A stretch of 64,000 bases of DNA from CAZNPL01 sp964574815 (lineage in GTDB: Bacteria; Planctomycetota; Phycisphaerae; UBA1845). The stretch spans positions 93,071 to 157,070 of the forward strand of contig CAZNPL010000009.1 of NCBI GenBank assembly GCA_964574815.1. The letters run 5' to 3'. A model generated the notes under the pieces. The model worked only from the letters and a program-made list of their open reading frames with translations. It was not told the DNA's origin and searched no databases. A program made the translations under genes and the position numbers. Positions 26,887-36,409 of the stretch are shown piece by piece; the stretch's first letter is position 1; the number at the start of each line of letters is the position of its first letter.

Positions 26887-28383
26887 TCAGCCGGGCTTCG
26901 GCGGCTTTTCCGGGTGTAACTGCGGGCCGGCAGCGATAACTCCAAGTGCGTCGTCCGCGGAAAGATCGATCGTCCGCCCGGTCGCCTGAAAGTGCTGATC
27001 AAGAATCTCCACAACCGGCCGGGTGTGCGATCCCGGGTTGGCGCGAATCACGCGTCCTGTGGAGCCGTCACTGAGATCGACGAGGCTCCCAATCGGGAAG
27101 ACCGCAAGGGTGTCGAGCAGCGCCCGCACAAACGTACGGTCGTACTTATCTGCGCCGGCGCCGAACAGAAGGGCCCGGGTCGCGGCGTACGGCGGGTGTG
27201 CGTCGCGGTAGGGCCGCTTGCGGATCATGGCCGCGTAGGTATCCGCAATGGATACGATTTTCGCGTATGGATGGAGCGATGAGCACGAGTGCCTGTTGGG
27301 GTAACCCGAACCGTCGCATCGCTCGTGCACCTGGTACGCGATGAAACTGGCCACGGGTGTTATGCCTCTGATCCGATCGAGGTAGTCGAGGGTATGAAGC
27401 GGGTGGCGGCGGACAAGCAGCCACTCGTTCTCGGTGAGCGGTCGCGGCGCGAGGCGAATCGACGCGGGCACGCGAAGCATGCCGACGTCTTGAAGAAACG
27501 CGCCGATACCGAGTTCTGCAATGGTCTCCGTGCTCCATCCGACCTGAGCCGCTATCGACATGCTCACGAGCGCGACGTTGACGCAGTGATCGAAGAGGTA
27601 TTCACCGGGAGACGACTGCATGGCGACGACGAGCGGCGCCAAGTCGTGGTCGAGGTTGATCAGGTCGATGAATTCGTCAACGGTTCTTTTGATCTCTGCG
27701 ATCGGCACGGGACGGCCCGCCTCGATTTGATCGCATAACTCGGCGGCCAGCGTGCGGGCCGCGGTGTGGCGCTCGAGCCCCTGTCGGGCCGTCTCATGCA
27801 GATCGTGCACCGGCAGCCGCGGACGGTCCGCTTTCGACTTGGCGTGAATGGGAAGCGGTTCCCGAACGGCCTCGGCCAGCGCCCGGTCGAGCGCGCCGGT
27901 GTCGTAAAGTATGGCACTGGGCTGTGACGCCGGCTTCTCCGCCGGAGCGAGCTTCACCTCTGCAACACCGTTCGCCTGGAGCTGCGCGAGAAACGGCCCG
28001 GTCATCTCCCGGCCGGCGGCCAGCAACAATTCGCCCTCGTCGTTCCGGATGTCGTGCGTGAGGCGGAGGCCGGCTCGAAGCCGCGCGATCGGCACGGTGC
28101 TGTCGGGCGGGCCGTCGACGACCGCGCTGGTCAGACCGAGTAGGCAGTTATCGGGCCAGCCCTCGGCGCCGTAGAGTCCTCGGACGCGGTGGGCGTCAAC
28201 CATCCGCAAGTCGCCGTCGCTCAGCCGGGCGCCCGCCCGCAGAAGCACTTTCCCGTCCCGATCGAAGAGGTCGCCCGGCAGGCGGAAGCCCACGCGAAGG
28301 AGGTCGCGCGGAATGCGCGCGAGCCTAGTGCTGGCCGGAAGGGCGCCCTCCCGGCCGGACGGTTCGGACGGGTGTGTGTTCAT
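26887..28383 (-). CDS. HD-GYP-like domain protein with altered catalytic residues
   Basis: 498 residues from an ATG at 28383; the ribosome site is poor and an upstream ATG (near 28453) may be used. The N-terminal half (about 25-230) has two PilZ/stalk-like segments with repeated LRxGFRLPGDLFDRDGKVLL and LRAGLRLTHDIRNDEGELLL, each hinting at a duplicated domain. The C-terminal half has the HD-GYP fold: DHCVNVALVSMSIA, then GAFLQDVGM (residues 294-302) where active proteins have HDIGK, then HPLHTLDYL and HERCDGSGYPN (353-363). With the HD histidine changed to Gln298, cyclic-di-GMP hydrolysis is doubtful; it may be a binding-only effector. It lies next to a group II intron remnant. Confidence 0.85.
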   Translation of the reverse strand: MNTHPSEPSGREGALPASTRLARIPRDLLRVGFRLPGDLFDRDGKVLLRAGARLSDGDLRMVDAHRVRGLYGAEGWPDNCLLGLTSAVVDGPPDSTVPIARLRAGLRLTHDIRNDEGELLLAAGREMTGPFLAQLQANGVAEVKLAPAEKPASQPSAILYDTGALDRALAEAVREPLPIHAKSKADRPRLPVHDLHETARQGLERHTAARTLAAELCDQIEAGRPVPIAEIKRTVDEFIDLINLDHDLAPLVVAMQSSPGEYLFDHCVNVALVSMSIAAQVGWSTETIAELGIGAFLQDVGMLRVPASIRLAPRPLTENEWLLVRRHPLHTLDYLDRIRGITPVASFIAYQVHERCDGSGYPNRHSCSSLHPYAKIVSIADTYAAMIRKRPYRDAHPPYAATRALLFGAGADKYDRTFVRALLDTLAVFPIGSLVDLSDGSTGRVIRANPGSHTRPVVEILDQHFQATGRTIDLSADDALGVIAAGPQLHPEKPPKPG

Positions 28384-28591
28384 CCGAGAATGGCATCGGC
28401 CACAGGCTCTCTGCCGTTTAGCCTGCGACCCAGACATGTCGATTCTGCCTGCCATTGGTCGGGCCTCGCTGGATTTTGGCTTCGTTTGGTATGAACAGGC
28501 ACGGAGGCGAGAGAATAGGGACGATGGGACGGACGATAGGGACAGAGGCTCGCCAGCGGGGGTGAGATTGTGGTCGAGGGCCCCCGGTGGC

Positions 28592-29676
28592 CGGGTGGGC
28601 CTGGGGGATTGCTCCCCCAGGCCTCCCGCAGACCCGTACGTGCGCGATTGACGCATACGGTTCCTCGAATCATGGCTTCACCGCGAGCGATAGACTGATT
28701 GCACGACCACGGGCGGCGGAAGCGGGTAGTGCTCCAGCAGCCGGTTGAAGATGGCCCATGGAATGGCGCCGTTCCTCCGGCGGCGGCCCAACCACTTACG
28801 CCATTGTCGCGTCACCGCGAGGTGGAACCGGCTCAGCGATCGCGCGTTGCCGGTAATCCCGTAGTACGCGTAGTGGCCCCGTAGTTTGTGACTCAGGTGG
28901 CATTGCTGCTCGGCGATCGGAAGATGGCGGTGTCGGCGACACCACTGGGCGACCGTCGTGATCGCCCGGCTCAGTCGCGATGAGGCTGTCTTGCGTTGAA
29001 CCACCCAGTTCCCCTTGCGGGATCGTCCCCAGTAGTGGGTGAATCCCAGGAACTGGAAGGACCCCGGACCCCATCCGCTGGAGCCGCCCCGCTTGAGGGA
29101 CGGGCCTCGCTGCGGTGGTTTCCCGAAGGCAACCATCCGGGTCTTGTCCGGGTGAAGCGCCAGGCCGTACTTGCCGAAGCGCTTCGGCAGGACGTTCAGC
29201 GTTCGCTGGGCGCCCTCCTTGAACGCGAACCCCATCACGAAGTCGTCGGCGTAGCGGAGGGCGGTACCAGCCCGTGCATGTCCGTTCGCTCCCGTCGGCA
29301 TGACGTGCAACGCCGGGGGCCGGGGGTTTCGCTCTGCGCCGGTGACCCCCGTCCGGCTTCTTGACGGTGTGGAGACGACAGGGCCTCCCACGTTCCTGGG
29401 GAACCCCGGTGTGCCTATGCCCTGCTCTACGACCCCGGCGGGACCGGGCGCATCAGGCCCGTACGATGCGCCGGCGCGGCCCCCGCTCAAACCACGACGA
29501 AGGCTCCCGCGAACAGCCACTTTCGAGGCTCTATCACACGGCTTGGGCACTCGCTGTCTACGCTTCGCAGGACGGATTGCTCCGCCACCACGCAAGACTC
29601 GCTTCCGGCTGCTGGCCAGCTCTGCCGGGTGGGATTGGATACCCACCGGGTTCCTACGAAAGGTTTCAGAGTTCAC
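28592..29676 (-). mobile_element. Group II intron remnant
   Basis: On the minus strand the end of a reverse transcriptase is followed at 28663-28631 by a domain V-like hairpin (GAACCGTATGCG ... CGCACGTACGGGTC) and then, at 28623-28598, a perfect 11-bp stem with GCAA loop resembling domain VI. The order RT, domain V, domain VI is that of group II introns. The canonical AGC triad of domain V appears as AAC and its paired base is also altered, so splicing activity is doubtful. Upstream of the RT end, 29263-29676 looks like intron RNA-type sequence, not RT domain, suggesting an internal deletion. The 5' boundary is uncertain. Confidence 0.65.
28678..29260 (-). pseudogene. Intron-encoded reverse transcriptase/maturase, C-terminal part
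   Basis: About 195 residues beginning near the catalytic RYADDFVMGF motif and continuing with KYGLALHPDKTRMVAFG, FLGFTHYWG and a maturase-like tail (HKLRGHYAYYGITGNARS). The fingers and first palm motifs that precede YADD in LtrA-type proteins are missing; the frame is open further upstream to 29676 but the sequence there does not resemble RT. It could not be an active enzyme. It serves as the best marker for the intron remnant. Confidence 0.8.
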
Positions 29677-30288
29677 TCACGTCATCTCATCCTCCTTTCC
29701 CAAGCTTTCGTGGCGCAAGGTTCGTTTGGCGCTTTGGGGGTGCGGGGCGGATCCGCAAATTCCGTTATTTGGCGCAGACTGAGGGCGGAATGGGGAGGAT
29801 GTTCGACACTGCGGGTTCGCCTGGCCGGGCATTGTTGGCTCATCCGTCATTTTCTCGCTCGGCGCGCACTTCGGGCGCGCCTCTCCTTTCCACGCCTATA
29901 GAACACGGGGGGTGTTCAAGTTTTTTTTGGAAAGTGTGGAACACGCGATATCCGCAGTTTTTGGGGGGACTAGCCGGAGGCGATCCCCCGCAAACCCAAC
30001 TGCCGGACTTATCGAACTCCTCACGGCCATGGCCGCTCGGGCCGATCAAACGGACGCAAACGAGGGTCCACGTTCAGGCGCGGCCTCCAATCCGGGCGTC
30101 CAATATAGCCCCGCCTGACCGGCAAGCCTTCTGCCGTGAGCGCCTGTACGCATCTACGTCCCACGCTTGTTCCGCGAAACCCTGGTCACTAAACTCGCAA
30201 TTGAAACGAAGTCCGGACGTGCCGGGCGATCGGCGACCGCGCCGTTGCAGCGGCCGCTCTGGCCGAATTGCCCCGAAAGGAGCTAACG
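29677..30288. other. Intergenic stretch beside the intron remnant
   Basis: 612 bp without a convincing gene. It may include the 5' part of the intron on the minus strand. An inverted repeat gtgttc ... gaacac around a T8 run lies near 29911-29945 and could act as a hairpin. The right end carries AAAGGAG for the next gene. Confidence 0.4.
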
Positions 30289-32937
30289 ATGCGCCACCTC
30301 GCGTCACCCGAATCGCCGGTTCACTCGGACCGACGCCCCGAACCGCGCTCTCGTCGATCCGGAAGCCGCTGGTGCTCGGCGTGTGCCATTATGCTGCTCC
30401 TGCTCGTACCGGTCCGCACCTCCGGCGACCCCGTATTCGGCGAGATCTTCTCCCATCGCGAACCCGACGGCAGACGGATCGACGTTCGAGTCTGGGGCGA
30501 CGAATTCTACCGCGTCGTGGAATCACTCGACGGCTACACTCTGGTCCGCGATCCGCACTCCGGCCAGACCTGTTATGCCCGCCTGTCAGCCGACGGGAAC
30601 GAACTGCTTTCAACCGGGGTGCCCGTTGCCGAGAGATCGGCAGACGCGCTCGATCTGTCACGCCACATTCGAATCAACCCGGCGTCGGCCAGGAAGAAAG
30701 CGGAGACCGCCCGCGCGCGCCTCGATGAGGAGCTGATTCAGGCGGCCCCGTTGCGTGGAACCGAATCGGCCGTTCCGCCCAACATCGGCCACGTCAAAGG
30801 CATCGTCCTGCTGGTTGATTTCGAGGACGATCCGTCGACCGTTCCCGCCTCCGAAGTCGACAACTACTGCAACCTTGTCGGCTATTCCGGCTACGGCAAC
30901 AACGGCTCGGTCCGTGACTATTTCTACGACGTGTCCGACGGCCTGCTGACTTATACGAACTTTGTTCCGCCCGTTTACTATCGCGCCGCCAATCCCAAGA
31001 CTTACTATACGGACCCCAACGTCTCCCTCGGCGTTCGTGCCAGGGAGCTGGTCACCGAGGCCCTCAACGCTCTGGATGCCGCCGGTCTCGATTTCAGCCA
31101 GTACGACTCCAACGGCGACGGGCTCATCGACGCGATCAACTGCTTCTACGCCGGCGGAAGGGACAACGTCTGGGCAGAGGGGCTCTGGCCGCACACCGGA
31201 CCGGTCACGTTCGAAGCCGACGGTGTATCGGCCTGGCGCTATCAGATCAGCGACATTGGGGACTCTTTGTACTTGAACACCTTCTGCCACGAAAACGGCC
31301 ACATGATCTGTTACTGGCCCGACCTGTATGACTACGGTCACGAATCGACCGGCATCGGGAAGTTCTGCCTCATGTGCAACACGGCCTCCCCCACGAACCC
31401 GGTCGAGCCGTGCGCCTACCTGAAACAAATCGCGGGATGGTCCACGACGACGACGCTCACCACTGCGCAGGCGGGCCTGTCCGCGCCGACGGGTACAAAC
31501 GAGTCTTACAAGTACGACCATCCGTTCAGGCCCAACGAGTATTATCTCATCGAAAACCGGCAGCAGATCGGCCGCGACGCCGCCATCCCCGATTCGGGAC
31601 TGGCCATCTGGCACGTTGACACCTACGGAAGCAACGACAACGAGCAGATGACCTTCGGATCGCATTATCGCGTCACGCTCGTGCAGGCCGACGGGAACTG
31701 GGACCTCGAACGCGGGGTGAATCGCGGTGACGACAGCGACCTGTGGGCCGGGCCGTCGGATGCACAGTGCGGACCGCGCACCGATCCCAGCACGCGATGG
31801 TGGGATGAGGTTCCGCCGAGTCTTTATGTTTACGACATCAGCCCATCCGCCGCGACGATGACGTTCAGCTTCTTTGCCGACTGTAACGATAACCTGATCC
31901 CCGACGATTGTGATCTGGGATGTGACGGAGCATGTGCAAGTGTTTTTGAATGCGGGCTGAGCGAAGACTGCCAGGGCGACGGCATACCCGACGAGTGCCA
32001 GCTCGGAACAATCGTCGCGGCCGTACCGACTTACGTACCGGCGTGCTCGGAAGACGCCACCGACGGCACGCCCTGGTGCGACGACTTCGAGGCCTACGCA
32101 CTCGGCGCCATCGCGGACAACGGCTGGGGCGGCTGGTACGGTGATCCGTCCGCGGCCGGTCTTGTGACGGACGAGCGGAACCACACGCCGGGCGGGGCTC
32201 AGTCGCTCAAGATCGCGAATCACGACACCGTTCACGTGTTTACCGGGTACGGTCCTTCGACCTCGTGGTTCTGGGTGCTGCGGGCGTGGGTTTACGTTCC
32301 CTCGACGATGTCGGGCGAGGCGTTTTTCATTGTCAACGCCGATTACGACCCGGATTGGATTACACGTTGGGCCGTCGAGCTTCTCATGGACCCGGCCGCC
32401 GGGATGATCGTGAACGACTTCGGCGTCGAGACGCTGCCCCTGGTCACCGATCGGTGGGTCGAGATCCGCTGTGAGATCGACTTCTATCTGAACCGCGGCG
32501 TCACCATTTACTATGACGATCAGTTTCTCGCGGCAAGCTCATGGACCGAACGAGGCGGTTCATTGAATATCGGCGCCATTGACCTATACGGCCCGGGGTC
32601 GAACGGTTTCTATTACGACGATATCTCATTGTATCCACTCGAAAGCTACACCTCCGACTGCAACGTCAATCGCATCCCTGACGAGTGCGACGTCGCCGGC
32701 GGCGAAAGTCGCGACCGCAACGACAACGGCGTACCGGACGAATGCGATTTCCCGGTCGATGTTGACGGAGACGCCGACTTCGACCTCGACGACTACAACG
32801 TTATCGTCGCCTGTATGACCGGACCCGGTGCGTCCCATCTGCCGGGCTGCGAGACCAGCGACCTCGACGGCGACGGAGATTGTGACCTCTACGATTCGGG
32901 CCTGTTCCAACGGGCGTTCACCGGCCCGCTGCGGTAA
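30289..32937 (+). CDS. Secreted M6-like metalloprotease with dockerin-like tail
   Basis: 882 residues from an ATG at 30289 with AAAGGAG seven bases upstream. The N-terminus has a basic region then a hydrophobic signal segment (about 35-48). The protease domain includes GIVLLVDFEDDP, SVRDYFYDVSDG and the zinc site HENGH at 334-338 followed by WPDLYD, as in M6 (immune inhibitor A-like) peptidases. Downstream are EYYLIENRQ and GLAIWHVD, also seen in this family. After residue about 530 come DCNDNLIPDDCD-type calcium-binding repeats, a jelly-roll-like domain, more such repeats, and a dockerin-like pair of loops (DVDGDADFDLDDY, DLDGDGDCDLYD). Probably an extracellular protease that degrades protein. 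Confidence 0.85.
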   Translation: MRHLASPESPVHSDRRPEPRSRRSGSRWCSACAIMLLLLVPVRTSGDPVFGEIFSHREPDGRRIDVRVWGDEFYRVVESLDGYTLVRDPHSGQTCYARLSADGNELLSTGVPVAERSADALDLSRHIRINPASARKKAETARARLDEELIQAAPLRGTESAVPPNIGHVKGIVLLVDFEDDPSTVPASEVDNYCNLVGYSGYGNNGSVRDYFYDVSDGLLTYTNFVPPVYYRAANPKTYYTDPNVSLGVRARELVTEALNALDAAGLDFSQYDSNGDGLIDAINCFYAGGRDNVWAEGLWPHTGPVTFEADGVSAWRYQISDIGDSLYLNTFCHENGHMICYWPDLYDYGHESTGIGKFCLMCNTASPTNPVEPCAYLKQIAGWSTTTTLTTAQAGLSAPTGTNESYKYDHPFRPNEYYLIENRQQIGRDAAIPDSGLAIWHVDTYGSNDNEQMTFGSHYRVTLVQADGNWDLERGVNRGDDSDLWAGPSDAQCGPRTDPSTRWWDEVPPSLYVYDISPSAATMTFSFFADCNDNLIPDDCDLGCDGACASVFECGLSEDCQGDGIPDECQLGTIVAAVPTYVPACSEDATDGTPWCDDFEAYALGAIADNGWGGWYGDPSAAGLVTDERNHTPGGAQSLKIANHDTVHVFTGYGPSTSWFWVLRAWVYVPSTMSGEAFFIVNADYDPDWITRWAVELLMDPAAGMIVNDFGVETLPLVTDRWVEIRCEIDFYLNRGVTIYYDDQFLAASSWTERGGSLNIGAIDLYGPGSNGFYYDDISLYPLESYTSDCNVNRIPDECDVAGGESRDRNDNGVPDECDFPVDVDGDADFDLDDYNVIVACMTGPGASHLPGCETSDLDGDGDCDLYDSGLFQRAFTGPLR

Positions 32938-33071
32938 GGTCGTCGGGCCTGCTTGCATAAATTATGGCGGGCCCGCCCGCTGGAAGGGCCAAACCGTGAT
33001 GTAGAACGTAGGGCGGGCTTCGCCTGCCGCACGTGTGCGAGCGGCAACACGCACGCCGGAGGACAGTGACC

Positions 33072-34565
33072 ATGGATGACCTTTGCGAGCAGTTCATCGA
33101 GCGAGTTCGGGAAGTCGGGCGCCTCGAGGCAATCGAGTACCTCCTTGAATGGGACCAGGAAACCTGCATGCCGGCAGGCGGCTTGAAAGCGCGCTCCGAA
33201 CAGCGGGCGCTCGCCGCGCGACTGAAACACGAGCGAATGACGGACCCGCGACTGGGCGAGCTGCTGTCGGGGCTGGAACCAGCCGGCGAGGATCCGGTCG
33301 TCGCTACCAACGTGCGCGAGGTGCGGCGTCAGTACGATCGGGCGTTGAAGCTGCCGGCGGACCTGGTGGCGCGGATCGCGAGCGTGACGGCCGTCGCACA
33401 GTCCGAGTGGGTGCAGGCCCGCAAGGAATCGAGGTTTGCCCGCTTCGCACCCCATCTCAAGGAGGTCATCAACCTGAAGCGACAGGTGGCCGACCTCATC
33501 GGGTTTGACGGCGAGCGCTACGACGCTTTGATGGACGAGTTCGAGCCCGGTGCCAAGACGGCGGAAATCGCGACGCTGTTCGGATCCCTCGCCGAGCCCC
33601 TCGCGTCGCTCATTCGAGAGATCACCGCCGCTCCGAATCAGCCCGACGAGTCAATCGTCCATCGCCGATTTCCGGCGGACGCGCAGAAGGCCTTCGCCCG
33701 CAAGCTCGCCGAGGCCATCGGCTTCGACTTCGAGCGCGGCCGCCTCGACGTCTCGGCCCACCCGTTCTGCACCGGCATGGCGCCCGGCGACGTGCGTCTG
33801 ACGACGCGCTACAACGAGAATCGCTTCAACTCGGCCATCTTCGGTGTGCTGCACGAGGCCGGCCACGGCGTCTATGAGCAGGGGCTCGATCCCGAACATC
33901 AATACACGCCGATGGGGCATTCCGTCTCGCTCGGCATCCACGAGTCGCAATCGTTGACCTGGGAGAACCTGGTCGGGCGAAGCCGGCCGTTCTGGGAGCG
34001 CTTCTATCCGGACTGCCAGGCCGCTTTCCCGGAGGCATTGCGCGGCGTCACGTTGGATGAGTTCATGGGGGCCATCAACATCGTCAAGCCGTCGATGATC
34101 CGCGTCGAGGCCGACGAGGCCACTTACAACCTGCACATCATTCTCCGCTTCGAGCTGGAGCGCAGCCTCGTCGAAGACAAGCTGGCCGTCGACGACGTGC
34201 CCGACGCCTGGAACGCCAAGATGGAGGAGTTGCTCGGCATTCGACCGGGTAACGACGCGGAAGGGTGCCTTCAGGACATCCACTGGTCGGTCGGCGCGAT
34301 CGGCTACTTCCCGACGTACGCGCTGGGCAAACTGTACGGTGCCCAGTTTTTTGAGGCCGCGCGTCAGGCGATCCCCGATCTGGACGATCGCATTCGAAGC
34401 GGCGACTTCCACACCCTGCTCGACTGGCTGCGGAGCAACATTTATCGCCGAGGCATGCGCTACCGGGCCGGCGAGTTGGTACAAGAGGTCACAGGAGCAC
34501 CGTTATCTCCCGAGCCCTTCATGAGCTACCTGCGCGGAAAGTACGCGCCGATCTATGGTCTCTGA
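33072..34565 (+). CDS. M32-family metallocarboxypeptidase
   Basis: 497 residues, the normal family length, from an ATG at 33072 after GGAGGAC. The zinc site HEAGH is at 261-265, with HESQSLTWENLVGRS and RVEADEATYNLHI downstream, all hallmark motifs of M32. Such enzymes remove C-terminal amino acids from peptides, usually in the cytoplasm. No signal peptide is present. The next gene starts 11 bp before this one ends, so the two are co-translated. The upstream gap (32938-33071) has no terminator I could identify. Confidence 0.95.
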   Translation: MDDLCEQFIERVREVGRLEAIEYLLEWDQETCMPAGGLKARSEQRALAARLKHERMTDPRLGELLSGLEPAGEDPVVATNVREVRRQYDRALKLPADLVARIASVTAVAQSEWVQARKESRFARFAPHLKEVINLKRQVADLIGFDGERYDALMDEFEPGAKTAEIATLFGSLAEPLASLIREITAAPNQPDESIVHRRFPADAQKAFARKLAEAIGFDFERGRLDVSAHPFCTGMAPGDVRLTTRYNENRFNSAIFGVLHEAGHGVYEQGLDPEHQYTPMGHSVSLGIHESQSLTWENLVGRSRPFWERFYPDCQAAFPEALRGVTLDEFMGAINIVKPSMIRVEADEATYNLHIILRFELERSLVEDKLAVDDVPDAWNAKMEELLGIRPGNDAEGCLQDIHWSVGAIGYFPTYALGKLYGAQFFEAARQAIPDLDDRIRSGDFHTLLDWLRSNIYRRGMRYRAGELVQEVTGAPLSPEPFMSYLRGKYAPIYGL

Positions 34566-35271
34566 ACCCATCGCCGAGTTCCGTACCACAACGCGACCGG
34601 GCGGGCTTGCCATCGTCCTGGCCATCGCCATGTTGGGGCATGCGACGGCCGCGCTCCTCTACGCCTATCTCGTCGAAGCGGAGTCGGCGCGCACGGCCGT
34701 CTACTTTGGCTCCAAGATAATCGTCAACGCGATCCCGATCGTGTGGGTCTTCGGCATCGAGCGGCGGCGGGTTCAGTGGCCTCGCCCGAACTGGAGCGCT
34801 GTCCGGTGGGGGCTCGGCAGCGGTGCCTTCATCGGCGCTGTCATAGTCGCACTGTACTACATTGCCTTTGCGGGGCGGCTCGACGCGAATGGCCTGCTGG
34901 ATCGGGGCGGCGCGTACGGAGCGCTGGAGCACTTCTTTCTGTTCGCGGTCTTCCTCTGCCTCGGCAATTCGGCGATGGAGGAGTATTACTGGCGATGGTT
35001 CGTGTTCGGCGAGTTGCGACGGCTGACGCGGCTGCCCTGGGCCGTGCTGTATTCGGCGCTGGGCTTCACGCTGCATCACATCGTCGTTCTCAGCGCCTAT
35101 TTCCCCGACGTGCCATTGGTGGTACTCTTGAACGTGGGCGTCTTCACGGGCGGATGCATCTGGGCATTGGTCTACCATCGTTGCGGCAGCATCTTCGGTC
35201 CGTGGATCAGTCACCTGATGGTGGACGTTGCGATCATGATTGCCGCCCACGACCTGTTATTCGGAGGATAA
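34555..35271 (+). CDS. CPBP-family intramembrane metalloprotease
   Basis: 238 residues, hydrophobic with about seven membrane helices. The family motif EEYYWRWF (Glu142, Glu143, Arg147) lies in one helix and HH (in FTLHHIVVL) in the next, with LNVGVFTGG and ISHLMVD later. CPBP proteins are the Abi/CAAX-protease-like family that cleave or process membrane proteins; substrates are seldom known. The ATG at 34555 overlaps the M32 gene by 11 bp, and the MOSC gene follows after 5 bp, making a three-gene operon. Confidence 0.9.
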   Translation: MVSEPIAEFRTTTRPGGLAIVLAIAMLGHATAALLYAYLVEAESARTAVYFGSKIIVNAIPIVWVFGIERRRVQWPRPNWSAVRWGLGSGAFIGAVIVALYYIAFAGRLDANGLLDRGGAYGALEHFFLFAVFLCLGNSAMEEYYWRWFVFGELRRLTRLPWAVLYSALGFTLHHIVVLSAYFPDVPLVVLLNVGVFTGGCIWALVYHRCGSIFGPWISHLMVDVAIMIAAHDLLFGG

Positions 35272-35276
35272 ACAAC

Positions 35277-35783
35277 GTGTTCGGGCAGTTCGAAGGGGGT
35301 CTGCAGCCCCAGGGGATCGTCCACGGCATCGCCGTGCGCCCGGGTGACGGCGAGGACATGGTCGAGGTGATGGAGCAACGGGCTGTGAGCGGCGCAGGTT
35401 TGGTCGGGGACCCGCGCGCCCGAGGCCGGCGCGGCGTCACACTCTTGTCCGAGGGAAAGTGGGCGGACACGATGCGCGAGCTCGGGGCGGACCTGCCCTG
35501 GCACGCCCGCAGGGCGAACGTGCTGGTCTATGGACTGGACTTGAACGCCATGATCGACAAGGTCATCCGACTCGGCGACATCATCGTCAAGATCTGGGGC
35601 GAGACGACGCCGTGTGGCCTGATGGACAAGATTCACCCAGGTCTTAAGAACGCATTGAAGCTCGACACCCGCGGCGGCGTCCACGGCGAGATCGTCTATC
35701 CCGGCGTCGTTCGTTACGGCGACCCGGTCACCATGATGCCGGCGCCGAAACCGGGAGACCCCGGCCTACACTCCCCGCAGTAG
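35277..35783 (+). CDS. MOSC-domain-like protein
   Basis: 168 residues from a GTG at 35277 with GGAGG nine bases upstream. The pattern GIVHGIAVRP, then LLSEGKWADTM, RRANVLVYGLDLNAMI, GDIIVKIWGETTPCGLMD and GVHGEIVYPGVVRYGD fits the MOSC fold of molybdenum-cofactor sulfurase C-terminal domains, including the conserved Cys of the ETTPCG segment. Such stand-alone MOSC proteins may bind sulfur or the molybdenum cofactor, or act on N-hydroxylated compounds. It follows the CPBP gene by 5 bp. Role not specified by context. Confidence 0.8.
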   Translation: MFGQFEGGLQPQGIVHGIAVRPGDGEDMVEVMEQRAVSGAGLVGDPRARGRRGVTLLSEGKWADTMRELGADLPWHARRANVLVYGLDLNAMIDKVIRLGDIIVKIWGETTPCGLMDKIHPGLKNALKLDTRGGVHGEIVYPGVVRYGDPVTMMPAPKPGDPGLHSPQ

Positions 35784-35914
35784 ACCAGATGTGAACGCTG
35801 GAACAGATAGACCACAACGAATCGAGGACCGTACGGACTTTTAGCAACTCGCGCATGCTGAGGCGCATCCTTGTTCACTGGAGAACATCGGCAACGGAGG
35901 GAGCTTTTCGCCTC

Positions 35915-36259
35915 ATGAGCGAGTGGTTGACCGCATGTCTGCGTGGTCTGGCTGTCACTCTGCTTGCGGCGTGCGTGCTTTCCATAGCAGCCGGTTACTT
36001 TTTCCCGGAATGGACCGATCCTTATCCGCCGCCATCATCAACACTCCCCGGCACACTGCTGGGCGTTGCGAACTGGGTGGTCTCTGCCGGGCTCGGCGTG
36101 CTTGTCGTGTGGTTGTCCATCCGCCGCGCGAGGGAGCGCGGCGAGGAACCTCACTGCCCGAACTGCGGATACGCGCTCAGCGGATTGCGTGACGCCCGAT
36201 GCCCGGAGTGTGGTAATCCGTTCGACGCCTCGTGGTTGAGCGACAACAGCAAGCAATAA
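35915..36259 (+). CDS. Small membrane protein with C-terminal zinc ribbon
   Basis: 114 residues from an ATG at 35915; an in-frame ATG at 35855 lacks a ribosome site. Two membrane helices (LAVTLLAACVLSIAAGYFF and LLGVANWVVSAGLGVLVVWL) are followed by CPNCGYALSGLRDARCPECG, a zinc ribbon of the kind repeated in planctomycete genomes. Related designs occur at 10195, 43154 and 58323. No function is known; such ribbons usually bind nucleic acid or protein on the cytoplasmic side. Confidence 0.75.
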   Translation: MSEWLTACLRGLAVTLLAACVLSIAAGYFFPEWTDPYPPPSSTLPGTLLGVANWVVSAGLGVLVVWLSIRRARERGEEPHCPNCGYALSGLRDARCPECGNPFDASWLSDNSKQ

Positions 36260-36409
36260 GCTGCTTGGAGTGGTGATGCGGTCGGACCCACGCAAGCGGT
36301 CATAGCTACGAAGTGATTCCTCGAACTTTCCTCCGCCGATATGATGGGTCGGAAGGTGCGTGTGGGAAGACCCGGAGGATTTCTGCCGAAGAGAGAGGCT
36401 CAACGCGTT

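Noticed and set aside
30658..32235. 525-residue minus-strand frame opposite the M6 protease
   Set aside because: Low-complexity, Val/Arg/Gly-rich, no motif; a by-product of GC-rich codon use.
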